Notes under the pieces: generated by a model
What the model saw: only the letters and a program-made list of their open reading frames with translations
Database searches by the model: none
Told to the model about the DNA's origin: nothing
Assembly (NCBI GenBank): GCA_030142905.1
Contig: JASJOG010000086.1
Coordinates: 1,116,001-1,180,000 of the forward strand
Direction: 5' to 3'
Length of the DNA stretch: 64,000 nt
Source: Heliopora coerulea
Lineage: Eukaryota; Cnidaria; Anthozoa; Scleralcyonacea; Helioporidae
Part shown: positions 12,701-21,603 of the stretch, one piece after another
Numbering within the stretch: the stretch's first letter is position 1
How the letters are laid out: the number at the start of each line of letters is the position of its first letter
Made by a program: the position numbers and the translations under genes

Positions 12701-13154
12701 TGGCTTAAAACATTATCTGCCCTTGTTAAACAAAGGACTATTTGTAGGCCCACCATGAGCGGGATCCTATGGCTCGTGCTTAGGCCACTTAAGGGCCATT
12801 GCTCCATGGAGCTCATGGCGGCTCTCTGCGGCTCAAGTGCATCTCTATTTCTTTATCTTTTCAGATGGTTTGGTCATTCTATTAGTAACAAAACACTGAC
12901 CTTGACCTTCGCACTGGATTCAGGTTACATACTGTGATCGCTGGGAACTCCATGACGTCATGCACTTTTATATTTATTTGTGTTTCGATTGGCTCGCTCA
13001 AGTACAGAAGGATGAGCCCATGTGTTTGATAGATGCACATCGACAGCGAAGTCACAAAAATCGTTGAGACCAGGATACGTTTCCTCAGCGGTTTCTTTTT
13101 CACCAGTTGTTCGTCTGGTTGGGAAGTTTCATTCGTGAATTTGTCTTTGTCCAT
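816..13154 (-). CDS. DEG/ENaC (amiloride-sensitive) sodium channel, copy A, last exon off-window
   Basis: Trimeric plasma-membrane cation channel subunit of the DEG/ENaC superfamily (ASIC, FaNaC and HyNaC relatives); which stimulus gates it cannot be told. Exons on the minus strand: 13154-12901, 10099-9371, 8173-8076, 5918-5755, 5042-4947, 3555-3447, 2379-2307, 2211-2154, 1342-1272, 891-816. All phases join and no stop is seen. An in-frame TAA directly precedes the ATG. Exon 1 has the first membrane segment followed by FPAITVCNLNP. Exon 2 ends with GHQKQDF and CSWQGGVC. Exon 3 has YGNCFTFN, exon 4 EQDEY and PDEEGFSVAPG, exon 7 CYCPASC, exon 8 a WP motif, exon 10 the beta strand leading to the second membrane segment. 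The last exon, with the pore, should lie about 0.45 kb left of base 1. Exon sizes equal those of copy B. Intron 1 carries a 2.1 kb transposon and intron 3 a LINE fragment, but neither breaks an exon. Exon 5 uses an inferred GTATAT donor and is the least certain. Confidence 0.88.
1011..1038 (+). repeat. GA microsatellite (copy A)
   Basis: About 14 GA units in intron 9 of the channel gene; clearly longer in copy B. Confidence 0.9.
3086..3269. repeat. Palindromic repeat with hammerhead-like hairpin (copy A)
   Basis: 84-bp arms (3,086-3,169 and 3,186-3,269) with a short spacer. Each arm contains CTGAGRAT, a GTTGC/GCAAC stem and GAAAC. It lies in intron 6 of the channel gene. The same element is at 23,661-23,844. 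Confidence 0.8.
3686..3785. repeat. TA microsatellite inside a hairpin (intron 5, copy A)
   Basis: A TA run is enclosed by inverted flanks (TTAATATCCCAGGG and CCCTGGGA). The homologous run near 24,300-24,350 in copy B is about 35 bases shorter, so the tract is unstable. Confidence 0.8.
4059..4297 (+). mobile_element. Half-copy of the foldback MITE (intron 5, copy A)
   Basis: It contains the central hairpin TAAAATTTCAATTAGGCAAG and the right arm ending CAGCAAAAGGTG of the family at 60,898. The left arm is missing. Confidence 0.8.
6003..7281 (-). mobile_element. 5'-truncated LINE with dead reverse transcriptase, only in copy A
   Basis: On the minus strand 7256-6903 encodes the RT core: FLDLSKAFD (motif A), GVTQGSVLGPLLFLIFINDL (motif B) and LYADDTALF (motif C). 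The frame then meets a stop, further stops and a frameshift, and resumes at 6734-6171 as the RT C-terminal region. A poly-T run at about 6,005-6,017 marks the 3' end. Copy B lacks it at 26,553-26,577, so it inserted after the duplication or was lost. It resembles the Jockey/CR1/L2 group and lies in intron 3 of the channel gene in the same sense. Not functional. Confidence 0.85.
7796..8110 (-). repeat. 120-bp tandem repeat copying the end of channel exon 3 with its 5' splice site (copy A)
   Basis: The sequence repeats with an exact 120-base period (7,861-7,980 and 7,981-8,100, with a partial unit at 7,796-7,860). Each unit contains, on the minus strand, the last bases of exon 3 (SQVT.TGPYN) and the following intron start. 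The real donor is at 8,076/8,075. The unit at 7,956 keeps a GTATAC donor in the right context; in the unit at 7,836 the donor GT is lost. No acceptor precedes the extra units, so they are decoys, not extra exons. Confidence 0.85.
9089..9344 (+). mobile_element. Half-copy of the foldback MITE (intron 2, copy A)
   Basis: It begins CACCTT, jumps straight to ACATTAGGGATGATAAAA, and then carries the complete right arm. The end CACCTT shows that the original left terminus is kept and the rest of the arm was deleted. It stops 27 bases from the exon 2 donor. Confidence 0.82.
9710..9832 (-). other. Copy-specific variable block in channel exon 2 (copy A)
   Basis: This stretch of exon 2 differs from the homologous 29,001-29,125 at about 30 of 125 bases with no indels, while flanking exon sequence differs at only a few bases. 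It corresponds to residues about 176-215 of the protein, where 19 of 40 residues differ. The reading frame is kept in both copies. It lies in the extracellular insert ahead of GHQKQDF. Confidence 0.85.
10904..11320 (-). pseudogene. Protein-coding remnant inside the long-TIR element
   Basis: A 138-codon minus frame, serine- and acid-rich, runs from the interior into the left inverted repeat. A possible acceptor lies inside it, near 11,262, and a possible upstream exon starts with MPKNASFQK near 11,810 and ends in a GTAGAG donor. This may be the tail of a transposase or an accessory protein. I recognise no domain and do not assign a function. Confidence 0.3.
11363..11564. mobile_element. hAT-type MITE nested in the long-TIR element
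   Basis: It begins CAGTGGCGTAACGG and ends with the near reverse complement CCGTTACACCACTG. It is flanked by a perfect 8-bp target duplication GGTTACTG (11,355-11,362 and 11,565-11,572). TIR sequence and 8-bp duplication are typical of the hAT superfamily. At 202 bp it is non-autonomous. Confidence 0.85.
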
Positions 13155-13489
13155 TTACTTTACGCTCACAGTTAACTTATCAAATCAATGTAACAAATAA
13201 AAAAAAAAATTATTGTAAGAAGTAACATGACATGAGTTAAGAATTAGGGATTTTTGGAAGTAGTTCAAGACCGGGCCAGTTTACAAAATACCCCAGTACA
13301 CGTTTTGAGATTAGGGATTATTCCATACGCCAGGTGACACATGCTATGTGAGAATCTCATCGTGCTGGTTCGCCTCCACGCAACATATCATATTCCAGAA
13401 AGAGTGTTTCATTTCCAAACACGGAGATATTAGTTGAAAAACGAGAGAATGGCAACAACTTTTATCTAACTTCCATTAACAAATAGAAA

Positions 13490-13847
13490 ATTCAGTTTTT
13501 ATATTTGCGAATGTGGATCTCGCTATGAGGGTAGAAGTAATCAGAGACTGGGTGATAGGATCAAACAACATGTTCCTAGCTTCATTAGAAATAAAACTCA
13601 GCCATCACGTCAACAACCAGAACGACTATGGCCTTCCAGTCAATTCATCAGTTGTGATTCAGCTGTTGGCAAACATCTCCTGTCCAACAAGTCTTGCGCC
13701 GAAACCTACTCAGACGATAATTTTAGAATTCTTTACAAATGCCGTTCCGCCTTTCAATTGAAGGTGATGGAAGCCATTTACAAAAAACTTAATGATCCTG
13801 ACCAGTGCCGGCAAAAGGAATTTGTTTTCCAACTATCCCTATTTTGA
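13490..13847 (+). pseudogene. Penelope-like element, GIY-YIG endonuclease end (copy A)
   Basis: A frame ending with TGA at 13,845-13,847 reads CECGSRYEGRSNQRLGD then RIKQH, and near the end SAFQLKVMEAIY and QKEFVFQLSLF. This matches the C-terminal GIY-YIG nuclease of Penelope-like retroelements, where YVGRT.QRL is usual. The RT part is missing. It interrupts an older dispersed repeat whose other copy is at about 61,945-62,220. Identified from recalled family motifs only. Confidence 0.7.
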
Positions 13848-13933
13848 CCCTCTCACATACCGTTGGGTTGATGTCATCAGTTTTCTTTAGACTATATAAG
13901 CAGGTGATATGTTTCTTTAGTTAGCAGACGTAT

Positions 13934-13970
13934 AGCACTTGATAGGTGGTCTGCCGAAATGTTCCGTGCT
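13934..13970 (+). ncRNA. Decayed hammerhead-like motif downstream of Penelope remnant (copy A)
   Basis: A stem AGCAC...GTGCT encloses a degenerate core: TTGATAG, a GG...CC hairpin and GAAATGTT. Hammerhead ribozymes (core CUGANGA and GAAA) are known in the pseudo-LTRs of Penelope-like elements, and this lies just 3' of a Penelope coding remnant. The core bases are not intact, so activity is unlikely. Confidence 0.35.
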
Positions 13971-14386
13971 TTTTTATAATTCTTTAGGCTTACTCTTTAC
14001 GTTGAATTTTACCTCTTTAAGTTTCATACAGTTCTTTTAAGAACTAAACTATCCAACAGTCTTTCGCAACTGTGTATACCTCTTTAGTGCGTATATTCTA
14101 CTTCATTTTCTCTTACTTTATCTCAAATTACAATTCACCATGGTATCAATGTATTTAAAAACTGTGTTTAAATTTGTTACCACGACAAAATCGCTGTTTT
14201 ATTAAATAGAAAATTGTTTGAATGCTTCTTTAGTCTGTTCTGTGATAGAAACATGAATGACATAATTTCAACCGGAAAAATGCCAAACAATTTGCTAACA
14301 ATTTTCTCTTTAAATACATGTATAACATAATATACCAAACAAGAGTTTCGAGAGTATGATAAGCGTATTTAAGGAGGAAACTGGAC

Positions 14387-14517
14387 TTAACCCTTTTCTC
14401 TATATGGTTATTGTATAACAACAAATTACATCGAAAGAACAAAATTAAAGTACAAAGCAAAAAACAAAACAGAGCAAGAACATAAGAGAAAAAAAAAATC
14501 ATTCACGAAAGGGTTAA
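14387..14517 (-). mobile_element. 131-bp MITE with TTAACCCTTT ends (copy A)
   Basis: Short inverted ends TTAACCCTTT and GAAAGGGTTAA enclose an AT-rich body. Related copies lie at 32,208-32,334 (duplicate) and, inverted, at 41,508-41,633 upstream of galaxin. Confidence 0.7.
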
Positions 14518-14673
14518 AGCTGTCGAAACTTTATGCTAATTAAGATATTATGTCGAAACTGCACTGATTTCCTTTTATGCTTTCCTCACGAATTGTTAAC
14601 AAGTTTGAGAAACTTATCTCAAGAGCGACAACTACAAGCTTCAAATTGAGAACGGAGTATTAAACTATATCTG

Positions 14674-14793
14674 GGCCCAGTTCAAACGTCGAATTTTTCA
14701 TGTGCCGAATCTATTGCTAATGAGCAAAATCCTTTATTCAAACTGATTTGCATTTGATTCGGAACATGAAAAGTTAGACGTTTGAACTGGGCC
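14674..14793. mobile_element. 120-bp MITE, ends GGCCCAGTTCAAACGTC (copy A)
   Basis: Inverted ends of about 17 bp (GGCCCAGTTCAAACGTC and its complement) surround a short body that is itself partly palindromic around TTGCTAATGAGC. Non-coding. Confidence 0.8.
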
Positions 14794-17280
14794 TAAAACT
14801 GCGTTGTAATTGTCCACGTTATTGCAGTCTTAAAACGTTAACTTGATTTAGGATTTTTGTTTGAACAACAATCGATTGTACTTACCAAAACTTAAGGAGA
14901 TGTTAATTCACCATGAACGTGCAGTTCTCGTAGAAAAATTTTATATAAGATATGTAATTTTCGAGAGAATGAATCGAATGTCCTCAAACTCGGTTAATAA
15001 GTAACGGAAGGTTTCTGGATATCAGCGTTGTTAATCAATATAGTGGGGGCAAAGCTTTAGTTGACGTCACAAAGCATTTATTAACATATTCTAAATTAGG
15101 CGCGCCCGAGAGGGGCTTGGAAACTGAGTTTTGACATCACTTGTTATTACTGGGCAGAGATTCTGCACATTCGTATTAATCATGTTTGTCGTCTTTCAAG
15201 TAACATGTTAAAGTAATATCATGTGAATAAGAAACTAAAGTAGCAAATGAAAGCGTCATCAGAATGTCCGCGTAGACCTGAAAACAAAGCAAACCTTTGT
15301 TGAGTAATTTTTTATTCCAGCTAAAGTAAATGGATGAATAATAACCAGAAGCATGATGCCTCTCCTGGACAAGCCAACTTTAAGCATTCGGCTAAAAATC
15401 TACATCGACCGCAGGTTGTCTCACTAGTAATTAGAGCTTAAGCAACAGGATTTGTTGGATCAAGAACGGCCTTTTCTTTCAATGGAATTTTTCATTCGAA
15501 ACAAAAGATAATGAATACTTTCAAATCCTAAGGGCGTCGTTCAACTTCTAAATCGCCGTCTTCATTCTGTATACAGACGTCAGGGACAGCGTTTCCATGT
15601 TCCAAAGACGACGTCTACTCCTAAGACCTCAACATCTGTCAGTGAAGATCATCGCTGCCTCGCTCATTAGACGCGCTATGATCTCTCCTGGAATTTTTAA
15701 GTTATTCATCATCTTTGCTCGCATAAAAATTTTATTCAAATAATAAATTGCCGAAATATCAAAAACACCAGTTCATCAGATCTTCCGGTTGACGTGCGTG
15801 ACTCAAGAACGTCGACTGCTTAAGGTCTCTATTATTATGTCTTCCACGCACGGTACACTAGAATGGGTCTTTGGGAAGTTCCTGCATTTTAATCAGTAGT
15901 TCTCCCAGGATTTCGATAGGAGGTTCAGCACACCTGAGGAAGGGATCTGGCCGACCAGTCCTTGGGTTATGTCCATCGACATACCCAATCTCCCACTATC
16001 ATGTTAATTCTCACTGATACCATTTCAACAGACAGTTTGTTTAATGTCAATAAAGAATGACTGCCCAGTTTCGGTCCCGTTTTTTTGAATACAAATACAT
16101 CACGATGTTTTAATGAATACGGTGATGTTTTCACTCCACATTGTTTTGCTTGGGAACATAATAACGTGCATGTTTACTGTATCTCGGTTTAAGTGTGTAA
16201 AAATACTGGCGTGGAAAAACTCCCGAGTGTGAACTGGAGTCGTCTTTTCATTTTTATGATTTCTTGCGTTCGGATCAACTCTAAAAAAGAGCTCTATCAG
16301 ACAAGAGAAATTGGAGCAATACCGTGGAATTGTTCAGTGCAGCTAACGATTCACAGCGTATACCAAAACGTACAACTCTACTTTTCCCACCGAAATACTG
16401 GACTGTAGATTACAATAACAGCGATTTTGTACAAAATATTTGGAGGTTTGACATTTGGAATTCAAGATTGACTTGCATTAAAGTAAGAATGAAGTAAACC
16501 TATACGAATCAATGTTATGAAAATTGATGTTGAATATGGATTATAGTGCCAAAGGCAGCACTCTGATCAATTTTACTCGTAAGTCAACATTAGTCCTGTT
16601 GAGAAAGTGAAGGTGGATTTACTTGATATTTTTAAAGTTTAACTTTATATTCAATTCACAACTCTGGAAGTCAAACGAAGCAGTATATAAATATGAACTC
16701 TGAAATACATGTACTGGTCATTCTTTCATACTTGTCAACAGCGTAAAAAATCACGACTTTCAGTGAACAAGAACATGAATGTGTCGATATACTGCTTCAC
16801 TTCAAAACGTAGAAAACGTCACTTCAAGACAACTCGAATAACAAAAACCAGATCTTTGTGGGAGGTCTCCTCTAATACAATCTCTGTCAATATAATTCGA
16901 CAACAAACTGATGTCGCCCATTCGTCTCATTTCCCTTTTCAATCACTCCAAATCTTTTAGGTCTTTCGGAACTCGGAAGGCCACACGTTACCAGATTTAA
17001 CGTTCTTTAAATCAATTTTTCGTCATTAATAGATTTTATAAATTGTTCCGAAGTATAAATAATTTAAACAATATCGCTTAATTCTCATAACTTAGTCTTA
17101 TTCCTGACAGGTTATACCGTTGCACCTGGTCATGCTTTGGAAAAGATGACTATTAGACACGTAAATATAATGGGGAAATTCGGAAGAATCTTGTGGAGTT
17201 GAAGAGAATATCATAACCATTCTATAGTGAAGCTAGAAATCATTTGTCGTTTGTACCCAAACCAAAAAATACTCGTTTTA

Positions 17281-17854
17281 AAGTTGACTCCTGATAACTC
17301 GAACCTTCGGGAGAAATCGAAAAAGGTTCGAGCTATTAGGAGTTCGAGTTATCGGAAGAGGGCAACAAATGAGCGGAAATTCGGCAATAAAATTGTTTCG
17401 CCTCCATTCTTCGTTACTATTCAAACAGAGTGTGTTTTGGTCAGGTTTATTTTAGAGAAAGAGTACAAACGAAACGATACTTCACCAACAAAACTACTAA
17501 ACACGTTTTATGTATACATAAAACTAAAATACTAAAGAACTTGACACAAAGGACAATTAGAAATTTCAATATGAATGCATGCTGCTTAGTTTGATTCAAA
17601 GTAAATCAAATGTTCTGAATTATGTTTTGACATCATTATACCTTATTGACAAACGAGGTTCGAGTTATCGAGGGGAATATTGTAAAGAAAATAACCTGAA
17701 GGGAAAACAATTTCACTTCGAGTTAGCAGGATGTTCGAGTTACCGAGGGTAAAATCACAGTAAAACTATGAAGCAAATCCAGGGGTAATTAATTTTGGTT
17801 CGACTTAGCGCGAGCTTCCAGTTTTCGAGAGTTCGAGTTATCGGGAGTCAACTG
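17281..17854. mobile_element. pogo/Tigger-like non-autonomous element (copy A)
   Basis: Ends (C)AGTTGACTCC and GGGAGTCAACTG with several internal repeats of GTTCGAGTTATCG. TA flanks fit the Tc1/mariner-pogo group. No transposase frame; the 102-codon plus frame inside is not recognised. Confidence 0.75.
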
Positions 17855-18911
17855 TAATTCTAATACCGTTCTTATATTTTAAGATACGTTCTCGTTGTTT
17901 TTGCTAAGAAGCCGTTAATGAATTAAAATCGTTCTGGTTCTTGTAAAGGTCAACGAGACCTTATCGTTAGAAATCAAGATATTGAATAATTAGTAAGTGA
18001 TAAGCGGTTTATCATTATTTTATTAGTTTCAAAGGAGAGTAGTTTAATAAGTGGTTATGACACTCTTGTGAAAGGTTATCACACTCGTGAACACTGAGTC
18101 GAATAAAGGATTGAACGCTTCTGTTGAAATAATGAGCTGTGTGTGTGTCATGAGATGACGATGGAAAACTGTTTTGAATACTGACTACACACTCATGACA
18201 CCATTATTCTATTAATGTGGTTGTTTCACATGACCAATGCTTCTTACTTCTAATGACTGTTTTATTCTTTTTTCCAGCACAACTCAAAATTGAACGTTAC
18301 TTCTAAAGATGTACGTTTAAATCAACCAGTGTATAGATCGATGTATATATTACTGTTCAGGATGTCATATATAGTTGCACGAGCTTTCCCTTTTTTTCTA
18401 CCAAGTTAAAGAAACAACCCTGTACACCAATCACCGTACACATTTTAAAAATGTTACTTTATAAAAGCTAGGACTGAACTGGACTCACGCAATAATCCAA
18501 AGCTAAATGCAGAACGCTCTTACGAAATTGTCACTGAGAAGTGACGTTAATTTGGAATACACCATCCTAAATCCTGAGCAAAGCAATGAGACCACACCGG
18601 TCTTTTTCGGATTTTTCGGGATCCGAAAACAAACCGACCATTGTTTTTGTTGCACTACGATATCACTGACGTGTTTGTATAACAATAACCAGGTCAATGG
18701 CGGTGCCTCTCTTGGACATGACAGAATGTTAGCATTCGATAAATAAACTTAAAAAACATAGACTCAGATCTCATATCAGAATTTTTCCCCGAGTTAGTGG
18801 TGTTTGCAAAGCTTATGTGCGACTAAGATTTAATGTAAACTGTGTTTAACACATTCTTATGTACGTTAATTGCTTTCCTGTTTGAGGCAAGTAAATGCTT
18901 CTCATTTTAAG

Positions 18912-19012
18912 AGTAAAGTAAAGAGTAAGTAAAAGTAAAGTAAAGTAAAGAAAAGTAAAGTAAAGTGAAGTAAAGTAAAAGTAAAGTAAAGTAAAGAAAA
19001 GTAAAGCAAATA
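18912..19012 (+). repeat. TAAAG microsatellite at the duplication junction
   Basis: About 100 bases of AGTAAAGTAAAG repeats start exactly where homology between copies ends on the copy A side. In copy B the same point continues into unrelated sequence. Confidence 0.85.
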
Positions 19013-19474
19013 AGCTATTTACCCTAGAGGTCCAGTAACGGCCGCACCTCATGGGTCCAGTGTTACTACAGGAGGAAACTGGACTATCCGGAGAAAACCT
19101 GCGATGCTTGGTAGAGTCAAACTGGACAACAATCTTCTCACATGTGACCACGGTAACTTTTAATCAGATAACTACACGGAGCCGGAATGAACCCAAGTCA
19201 CAGTGGTGAGAGACACGTGCACTTCCACTGTGCCACCAGCACTCCTTGTTTGTGCAAATACTATGAATTACATCAGTATTTGAAGGTGAATTTCTCCATT
19301 CAACAAGCACACACTTAAACTAAACTCAGTCATCCGTGGGACGTTCAAAGGTTGGTGACTACAGTGACTGTTACGGCAGTTACCAACCTTTGAAATTTCT
19401 GTGTTATTTAATACGGTCTGTGCAGTATCCTATTTAAATCATCTGTAGATTGCTATAGATTTTTTTATGAGACC
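19013..19474. other. Spacer between the two duplicated units
   Basis: No gene seen. 19,020-19,240 resembles a dispersed repeat containing GGAGGAAACTGGA and CCGGAGAAAACC. The remainder up to the channel 3' end is unannotated AT-rich DNA and probably the channel 3' flank. Confidence 0.5.
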
Positions 19475-19480
19475 TTTATT
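19475..19480 (-). terminator. Possible polyadenylation signal for channel copy B
   Basis: AATAAA on the minus strand, about 270 nt downstream of the stop codon at 19,754. Position and hexamer are plausible. In AT-rich DNA such hexamers arise by chance, so this is a weak call. Confidence 0.35.
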
Positions 19481-19753
19481 ACATCATATACACGATATTC
19501 GACTAGCCATGCCGTTAGATACAGCGTCCCATCTCACGTCTACCTTTGGTATCGTAAACTTGCTGGTCTTTCAACGTACTATCAAATTTGATTACCAAAA
19601 TCATATCCACTAATTTTGTATCCGTATATTTTTACGAAGTAATAACTTCGCTCAGGTTTAGACATTTTTGAAATTTCTTCAACTAAGGCAAAGGTTATGT
19701 ACATATCTCAAACGGTCGAATACCAGGAATGAAGTCTGGAGTTGAACGTTGTA

Positions 19754-21547
19754 CTAAGCATCACCTTCAAAGTGGACATGAAGTAACTTCGAGCTCAAAT
19801 GGCTCTCGGAAGTTCCTAAACTTCCGTGTGGAACAGCGAGCATACTACCCTTGCTAATCCCACTAATGGTGCTGTTTGTTGTTGAGTCAATTTGGTAAGT
19901 AAGTGAAGGACTAACGACTGAACTCTTCGCTGGAGGTATCACTTTTTTTGGTCTTCTAGCTCGAATCCAGTTATAAACCCAGACTGATAAAATAGTGAGA
20001 GTTTCAACTGATTCAAACAATGTTGCTACGGAAACCCCAATCCACAGTCCCAATTGTCCTCCAATATCAGATAATAGTCTCCCAATCTAAAAGTAAAAGC
20101 CATGTGCTATACATATCAATATTATCAAGATGAGGAAAATATTATTAGTTTTTAATTGTTAGAACAAATATTAATGCCCAACAAAGTACACGCAGTAAGG
20201 CCATGATTTATAAAAGGCAATAAATATATTAACAGGACTAACGGTTCGTTGCGCCTTGCAACATCATCAGAGTATGAATAAATTAAACGAGTATCGTATT
20301 TACAAGGTTAAAGATATAAAGTTAGGTGTTATATTACAAGATGTACGAGAAACGGAAATGGATAGAATGGTTGAAAGAGAGAGAGAGAGAGAGAGAGGAA
20401 CGGAGCTTTCAACCATTCTATCCATTTCCATTTCTCGTACATCTTGTAATATAACACCTAACTTTATATCTTTAACCTTGTAAATACGATACTCGTTTAA
20501 TTTATCCATACTCTGATGATGTTGCGAGGCGCAACGAAACGTCAGTCTTGTTAATGTATTTATTGGTTTTATAAATCATGGCTTTACAGCGTGCACTTTG
20601 TTGGGCATTAATATTTGTTCTATGATTGAGATTCCTGCCTAGCTTTTAATTCCCTGCGACCCTCAATTCCTCTAGAAATCCGCAATTTGTTTACTTTCTG
20701 TCGGGATGCGCATGATGTAACTACACGAGTTTCAGTAACCGATTTAAAATTAGCGTCTATTAGGTCAGAACTTGGGAAATCCAAATTATCTTATAGCGGA
20801 GCAAGGCCATTTAACTCATTACCAACCGACATGAAGATCACCAACAATTACACTCTCTCCTGCTTTAAACGACGAATAAAATCCTTTACCCCTGATTGAA
20901 ATTTTTATGTTGATCATCTTGAACAATTCTCACGTGTTCGTTGTAAATACTCTTTAGCTTGTACTTGTTATAATTCTATGTCCCTCTAGTCTATTGTTAT
21001 CTGTAAAGTATGTTTGTGTTCTGTATCTGTTATGTTATAAGCATACATATATCCAAATTCTCACATGTAATCAAGGGCCATTTGGGAGAATACTTTTTTT
21101 AAAGGCAAAAATGTATAAATTACCCTTGTCAAATAAAGTTGATTATTATTATTAGTATTTTTTCTTTATTTTTCAAGAGAAACTTAGATTACATTTTGAA
21201 CTGGTGATCAACGATAGTTTATGAAGTGTAAAAGTATAATATTATCATCATGAACTTGTGTTATATCGATCGAAAATGTTTAGTATACAAGAAAACAATT
21301 TCTCATAAAACCAACCTGGATAAGGATGCTTTTAAACAGATTTCAATACAACTCACCCCATACGAGTAGCGCTGTAGTATTTCTTGTTCCGTTAATTCTT
21401 GAAAATATATGTCAATACGAAGAAAATGTTCTCTGAAAGGACATGTACGTGGAGACTTTGTATGAATATTTTCGCACGTAGATAACCGTTAAATTGTGGT
21501 GACGTAAGGTAATGACTTGTGAAAAAAAGAGAGTTGGGGGAACAGAG

Positions 21548-21603
<56 letters not shown>

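Larger units (their letters stand above)
10604..12726. mobile_element. 2.1 kb DNA transposon with 433-bp terminal inverted repeats, only in copy A
   Basis: Left arm 10,604-11,036 and right arm 12,294-12,726 are near-perfect inverted copies, starting ACAAGGGCAG. Flanks are TAAACTAAGGA and TAAACAAAGGA, an 11-bp target duplication with one mismatch. The same point in copy B has no such element, so insertion is recent, in agreement with the near-identical arms. Long arms and a 9-11 bp duplication suggest a MULE-like element, but the superfamily is not proven. It lies in intron 1 of the channel gene. A smaller hAT-like element is nested inside. Confidence 0.88.
13155..18911. other. Upstream flank of channel copy A
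   Basis: Holds the Penelope remnant, three MITE families and unassigned DNA. 15,242-16,500 is almost unchanged in copy B (33,050-34,310). Short frames at 16,193-16,408 and 18,507-18,746 are present in both copies, but I recognise no domain and see no splice or start context; I do not call them genes. The channel promoter presumably lies here; no convincing core element was found. Confidence 0.55.
1..18913. repeat. Tandem segmental duplication, copy A (left end off-window)
   Basis: Base 1 corresponds to base 20,542, and colinearity runs to about 18,913, which corresponds to 36,769. Both copies carry the same channel gene exons, MITEs, Penelope remnant and LINE 3' fragment in the same order. 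Small indels and roughly 1-3% substitutions separate them. Copy A has two extra insertions (about 6.0-7.3 kb and 10,604-12,726). It ends at a TAAAG-type microsatellite, so the junction may have formed in simple sequence. The unit probably also includes the part left of base 1 that matches 18,914-20,541. Confidence 0.95.

Noticed and set aside
13934..13970. Functional hammerhead ribozyme
   Set aside because: The core is changed (TTGATAG for CTGATGA) and no clear stem III or cleavage triplet is visible; listed only as a relic.
16193..16408. 71-codon frame identical in both copies (also 34,005-34,220)
   Set aside because: The surrounding non-coding DNA is equally identical, there is no recognisable domain, and no splice or promoter context.
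18507..18746. 79-codon frame conserved in both copies (also 36,362-36,601)
   Set aside because: Conservation is explained by the duplication. No family motif, and an equally open frame exists on the other strand.
21392..21432. Acceptor at TTTTCAAG just before ELTEQE as the start of exon 10
   Set aside because: Using the upstream TTTCAG acceptor (21,433) gives REHFLRIDIYFQELTEQE, the typical strand leading into the second membrane segment, with correct phase from exon 9.
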